Shown here: one piece after another, positions 33,900 through 37,643 of the stretch
Layout of the letters: the number at the start of each line of letters is the position of its first letter
Numbering within the stretch: position 1 is the stretch's first letter
Source of the DNA: Hamiltosporidium magnivora
Lineage: Eukaryota > Microsporidia > Dubosqiidae
Direction: 5' to 3'
NCBI GenBank assembly: GCA_004325065.1
Contig: PITI01000014.1
Span: 1 to 37,643, forward strand
DNA length: 37,643 nt
Notes under the pieces: model-generated
Databases searched by the model: none
What the model saw: the letters and a program-made list of their open reading frames with translations, nothing else
What the model was told of the DNA's origin: nothing
Program-made: the position numbers and the translations under genes

Positions 33900-34505
33900 A
33901 ATGAATCATATCGCTTCATCCGCTGTTAATTTTGAAAGTCTTTGACTTTTAACAAAACATTTGGTGCCTTCTCGCTAAATCCGAAATATGTTCTTGTGAT
34001 TTTCTGGTGCATTTCTTAAAGCCAATATTACACAAAGATGTATAGAAGCAAAAATATGACCCGCGTTAGGCTTAAATCATCTGCTAGTATATATTCAATG
34101 ATTTTGTTAAAATATGCCGTGTTTACCTTATATTTTTGATGATATATTACCGCGTTGTTTTAAAACTCATCTTTTCAGATATCATTCGATTTGGATGATA
34201 AAATTTTCGAAATTTTTAATTCACTATAAATCTTTAATATCAATCTTTTCTTCTATATATGTTTTTAACTCATCATCAACACTACAGCTCTTAAGAGCCT
34301 TGACAGCCTTATGTAATACTGCGTACCGGTCTCTTTACAAGTAGGTTTATTAACTTCGGGTTTCCCAACAAAGTGGTTTTAAAGGGTAGGCTGTTAGCTA
34401 TATGCCCAAATCCGATCCTGTAGTCCAATTCCTTTTAAGCACCTCATACAACAACTAGTAAATACTCCAGGTCCATTTTGCTCCAGGCATAGTGGGGATA
34501 TTTTT
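33900..34505 (-). repeat. Dispersed repeat, copy 2 of the inverted pair, with coding relic
   Basis: Bases 34505-34260 match 16428-16680 in reverse complement. Further along the minus strand, two broken frames give KPEVNKPTCKETGTQYYIRL, then YHQKYKVNTAYFNKIIEYIL with ADDLSLTRVIFLLLY, then ITRTYFGFSEKAPNVLLKVK. This is protein-like and clearly coding-derived. My best guess is the N-terminal part of a non-LTR retroelement protein, because ADDL-x-L-(T/A)-R-V-like segments occur there, but that is not established. Confidence 0.5.
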
Positions 34506-35009
34506 GATTGGACAAATGTATTAGATTTTTTTTATTTCGAAAATCTAAAATCCCTAAAAAAACATACGAATGTATATTATTTGAAAAAGTAGCTTAAAAT
34601 TTCATGATTAATTGTAAAGTCTTCTCATTTCATATTAGATTATCTGATGGGTTGAGTATCGCATTTTTCAACTAAAAAAGTAAATTTTGAGTCATAGGTT
34701 TAAGATAAAAGGTTTATTAAACGGTAATTTACTGCTTACTTTCATATTTTATCTATATCTAGATAATTTTATAAATGCATATGTTTATTTTCTCGTCATT
34801 AAAAAAGTAAATTTTATTATAAAGAGATCCATAATGTAATTCAAGATTTGACTTGTTATTTACAGGTGTTTTTTTGGACTTATGGTTATCTACAGCCGTA
34901 AACCAAGGCTATTGACAAAATAAAATTAAAATATTTTAGGCACAATAGAATGAAAGATTTTAGGTGAGATATACGCTTCAACAAGAAACACAATAATGAG
35001 ACAGGATAA

Positions 35010-35225
35010 TTTGTAATAACTTTAAGTTCAAAATTTATATTGAAATACAGAATTGGTAAGGAATTTGAACTAACAAATTCCAAAAACTGATTATTCTTCA
35101 GGAATACTAAAAAGCAAAGCTATTTAAAAGCTTTATGTTCAATTTTGAAAATCGAAGTACTTCCAAGCGCCCAAAAATTAGATGAAAAGATGTTACTAAA
35201 ATAATATCTCATTAACCCGCGGATA
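35010..35225 (+). mobile_element. Second copy of the non-LTR retroelement tail, more eroded
   Basis: This matches 29055-29245 base by base with gaps: AAAATTTATAT(T/C)GAAATACAG at the start, then a diverged middle, then GCGCCCAAAAATTAGATG against CGCTCCAAAATCAGATGG. The W-L-D-D block is destroyed. Confidence 0.5.
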
Positions 35226-35634
35226 GCCAAAATATCTATATGCAACTATCCGCAGATATATTTTGTCTAACTTTATAATATTTTTATCTGGCTCACCACA
35301 TTTTTTTTTGTAAAGTCGTTATTTTTTAATCAGAAAAAAATGTATGGAGGTAAATAAATTATACAAATAATTAGACTTAAAGATAATTTTTGGTCAGAGT
35401 TTATAATACAAAGAAAATTTATTTATTTTTAACATTTTTTTACATCCTAATTCATATTTTTGTATTATTTTATCTAAAGAAACTAAAAGGAAATAACAAA
35501 ATTTGTTTTAAAATCTATTATTAATTTGATTGACGAAATTAAGATTTGTCAAAAATGAATTGTTTTATTTTAGTTAAATTTACGAATGAAATTTTCAAAA
35601 ATGACTTAGAAGGTTTATTTGAGAATAACTTACA

Positions 35635-35870
35635 TACAATTACATCCCTTTTTTACCTTTCGGTGTCAAGGATGAATAACTGAAAATTTTCTAATTACTT
35701 CTTTTAATATGTTTTAACTTAGTATCATATGGAATGCCTATAGATCCGATATGATTTATAATCCATCAAAATGTCAACAATAATTTTAACAAAAACTTCG
35801 GTCACTCATTGCCAATCAGATGTTTTTAATGTGGTTATCTCCTCTCCACTCTATCTGATAAGTTAGATCC
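35635..35870 (-). repeat. Dispersed coding-derived repeat, copy 3 of 3
   Basis: Same orientation as 475-710, sharing CTTTTTTACCTTTCGGTGTC, TTTTCTAATTACTTCTTTTAAT and TAGATCCGATATGATTTATA-like stretches. The minus strand gives IIVDILMDYKSYRIYRHSI, matching the other two copies, followed by frame breaks. It has no intact frame. Confidence 0.6.
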
Positions 35871-36224
35871 GTAAATATTTTAAATATTTTTTTTTAAAGA
35901 ATGTTTCTTCACATAAATAAGTAGAGTCAAATACAGAAATATAATCCTGAGAAAATATGAATGTGATCTAATTGTACGGCTATATGTTTTATATAGAATT
36001 CCATAATATATTTAAATAATTTCTTTAAAAATATTGTTAAAGTACTTTTAAATCATTTTTATATTTATATGAAACATTCAATTCAAGTATTAAAATTAAA
36101 CATTTGAAAATACTTTTCACTACTTCGTATAAAATATAATGAGTTCTCTTCCATCGAGACTCTTTATAGAAATCAATGTGAACTCGCGAACTAAAAGTTT
36201 AGAGACACTTGCTTCTTAGTATAG
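35871..36224. other. AT-rich spacer
   Basis: No feature recognised between the repeat and the small retroelement end. Confidence 0.5.
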
Positions 36225-36310
36225 ACTAATGATATGCAAATCCCTTGATCTTGAAAGTTGAAAGTTGATAGTAAATGAGACTAGAATTCATAATAGATCG
36301 TAATGCTATT
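36225..36310 (+). mobile_element. Tiny retroelement 3' end fragment
   Basis: GATAGTAAATGAGACTAG followed by a CATAATAGATCGTAATGC-like stretch matches 29296-29340 (TATAGTAAATGAGACTAGGG, then CACGATAATTAATGCC). Only the extreme C-terminal VNETR-type end remains, preceded by a TTGAAAG duplication. Confidence 0.4.
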
Positions 36311-36417
36311 TACTATGTAAAGGTATTTTTACTGGAGAGGATTGTGATGTATTTTTATTAAAAAGTGTTAATAGGCGTATACTGATACAAAAGTAACAAT
36401 TTATTACTTCAAAATTA

Positions 36418-36553
36418 AAGGGTGTTACTACAATCATTTGTAAACTAAAGGGTGTTAATACACTTAGTAGTAAATAAAAGAGTGTGAATAAAAAGATTAA
36501 TAAGTTAAAAGGTGGTAATAGAAGTAAATAAAGGAGAGGTTATACTGGTTTAA
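36418..36553 (+). repeat. Degenerate ~30-bp tandem repeat (minisatellite)
   Basis: Units open with AAAGGGTGTTA or variants at about 36418, 36447, 36477, 36507 and 36531, so the period is 29-30 bases, shrinking at the last unit. The common core is TAAA(A/G)GGTG(T/G)TAATA followed by an A/T tail ending TAAATA or TAAACT. It is non-coding. Confidence 0.65.
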
Positions 36554-37328
36554 GCAAGATTATTAAATAAAGGTAAGATTTAAGAGATGAAAAGGATTTA
36601 AAATCTTAAACTCTCCTCTTTCTCAGTATTCTATAATCGTGGAAACACTTTTAAATTTTAATTTACTTATATTTGAATTTACAAGCCAGTAAAACATAGG
36701 ATGTAATATAATTGTAAATTCTGGAATGAAGAGTCTTGTAAAGATGTAAAGTTATTAAAAAAGACAAAGCCACTAAAACGCATTGGAAATGCTTAGTCAT
36801 AGACTAAAAGATATGAGAATAAATCTACTAGGATTTGAGTACATGAAATTATTACTTAGAGATTTTGTAAATTCTACGATTTATTCCAAGTTCAACGCCA
36901 ATTAATAACTTAAATAGAAACTTTAAATCCTCGATTTTATTTCGAATGTAAAAAAATTACTTCGAAAACAAATATATATCTTTAAATATAAACTGATGCA
37001 TTCTTCAAACGTTTCACAAAACAAATATAAGTATCAAACCTGGTATGAAAATATATTACCGATTTTTACTAATTATCAAATCTTCATCAAACAAATATAA
37101 TTAAACACAAAACATTCTCTAAAATATCTTTTTAATTGATAAAGAACCACAGTGACTCAGTGCACGTGCTATTTACCATCATCCTTAGAAAAAAAAACAA
37201 TAATTTAAAAATACAGATTTCAAAAACCAAAAGTAAAATGAAGAAATAAAACAACAACATTATAAGTAAAACTGTACTATTATAAATCAAGACTAAGTTG
37301 TAAATCAGCAATCAGAATTATTAAAAGC
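36554..37328. other. AT-rich spacer
   Basis: No gene recognised. From about 37150 the plus strand becomes A- and C-rich and poor in G, continuing to the window end. Confidence 0.5.
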
Positions 37329-37583
37329 ATGTATCAACCACACATTTCATTTTTTTTTAGAATTACAAACCAAAAAGTTGTCACTTCCTTTCGAAGCATC
37401 AATCCATCTCAACAAGTAAACCACATATTTTTTGTTAAAAAACTTATGAAAAATACCAAACCACCTCAATTTTCAATGCCAAATTCAAAAAAAAACAACA
37501 GTACTGTTACCACACACCCAAATAGTTCCAAAAAAACTAAAGAAAAAAGAAACTTAAACATTTACGCTTTCTCCTCACACTAA
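37329..37583 (+). pseudogene. Possible second Helitron helicase scrap
   Basis: An 84-codon ATG-started frame containing VKKLMKNTKPPQFSMPNSKK, which lines up with VKKLMKNAIRFTFYMANSKE of the helicase fossil at about 23625-23700. CTTATGAAAAAT and GCCAAATTCAAAA-type words match at the DNA level too. FFRITNQK upstream could correspond to the helicase's LLRNLNP block. The rest (STVTTHPNSSKKTKEKRN) matches nothing and follows the A/C-rich composition. It could instead be chance in low-complexity DNA. The stop is at 37581-37583. Confidence 0.35.
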
Positions 37584-37643
37584 GATTTACAATAAAAAAC
37601 AATCAGCAAACTTTTTAATTATTTAAATAATCATTTCTTCTCA

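Noticed and set aside
1..37643. tRNA, rRNA or CRISPR features
   Set aside because: No TPsiC-like GTTCRA block with matching arms, no rRNA core words and no regularly spaced identical repeats were found. The 30-bp array is contiguous and degenerate, so it is not a CRISPR.

Overview
This is a very AT-rich, gene-poor eukaryotic nuclear window, most likely from a microsporidian with a large, repeat-laden genome. The reasons are short intronless genes, secreted or membrane proteins without recognisable homology, a compact fungal-type DNA polymerase kappa, and eroded pieces of R2-like, Helitron-like and integrase-type mobile elements. The lineage is an inference; no rRNA or tRNA was found to confirm it. 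I found no CRISPR array and no prokaryotic-style operon, ribosome binding site or terminator.

Only three genes look intact. A 452-residue protein with a signal peptide and no recognised domain lies on the minus strand at 3276-4634. A Y-family translesion polymerase (Pol kappa/DinB type, POLK) lies on the plus strand at 6737-8335. It has the catalytic carboxylates, a C-terminal UBZ4-like zinc finger and a PIP-box-like tail. A 1187-residue single-pass membrane protein with a very long Ser/Glu/Asn-rich, probably disordered region lies on the minus strand at 17624-21187.

The most unusual content is a family of three paralogous, broken genes: A at 12948-14455 (-), B at 25092-26619 (+) and C at 30564-32089 (-). 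Each derives from a reading frame of about 500 codons with an N-terminal hydrophobic leader. Each now carries four or more independent stops or frameshifts. Aligning the three by eye shows that the short open frames in these regions are parts of the same ancestral protein. B and C are the closest pair and lie in opposite orientations about 4 kb apart. I do not recognise the family.

Most of the remaining DNA is AT-rich spacer dotted with slightly more GC-rich mobile-element fossils. These are an R2-like retrotransposon tail (10055-10750, -), a DDE-integrase element (14930-16080, +) with a possible second C-terminal scrap (32870-33010, -), and a Pif1/Helitron-type helicase C-terminus (23500-24010, +) with a possible second scrap at the window end. 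There are also non-LTR retroelement tails (29055-29345, 35010-35225, 36225-36310), a three-copy coding-derived repeat (475-710, 9240-9495, 35635-35870) and a two-copy repeat (16428-16700 and 33900-34505). None of the transposon fragments could encode a working protein. No functional linkage between neighbouring genes is evident.
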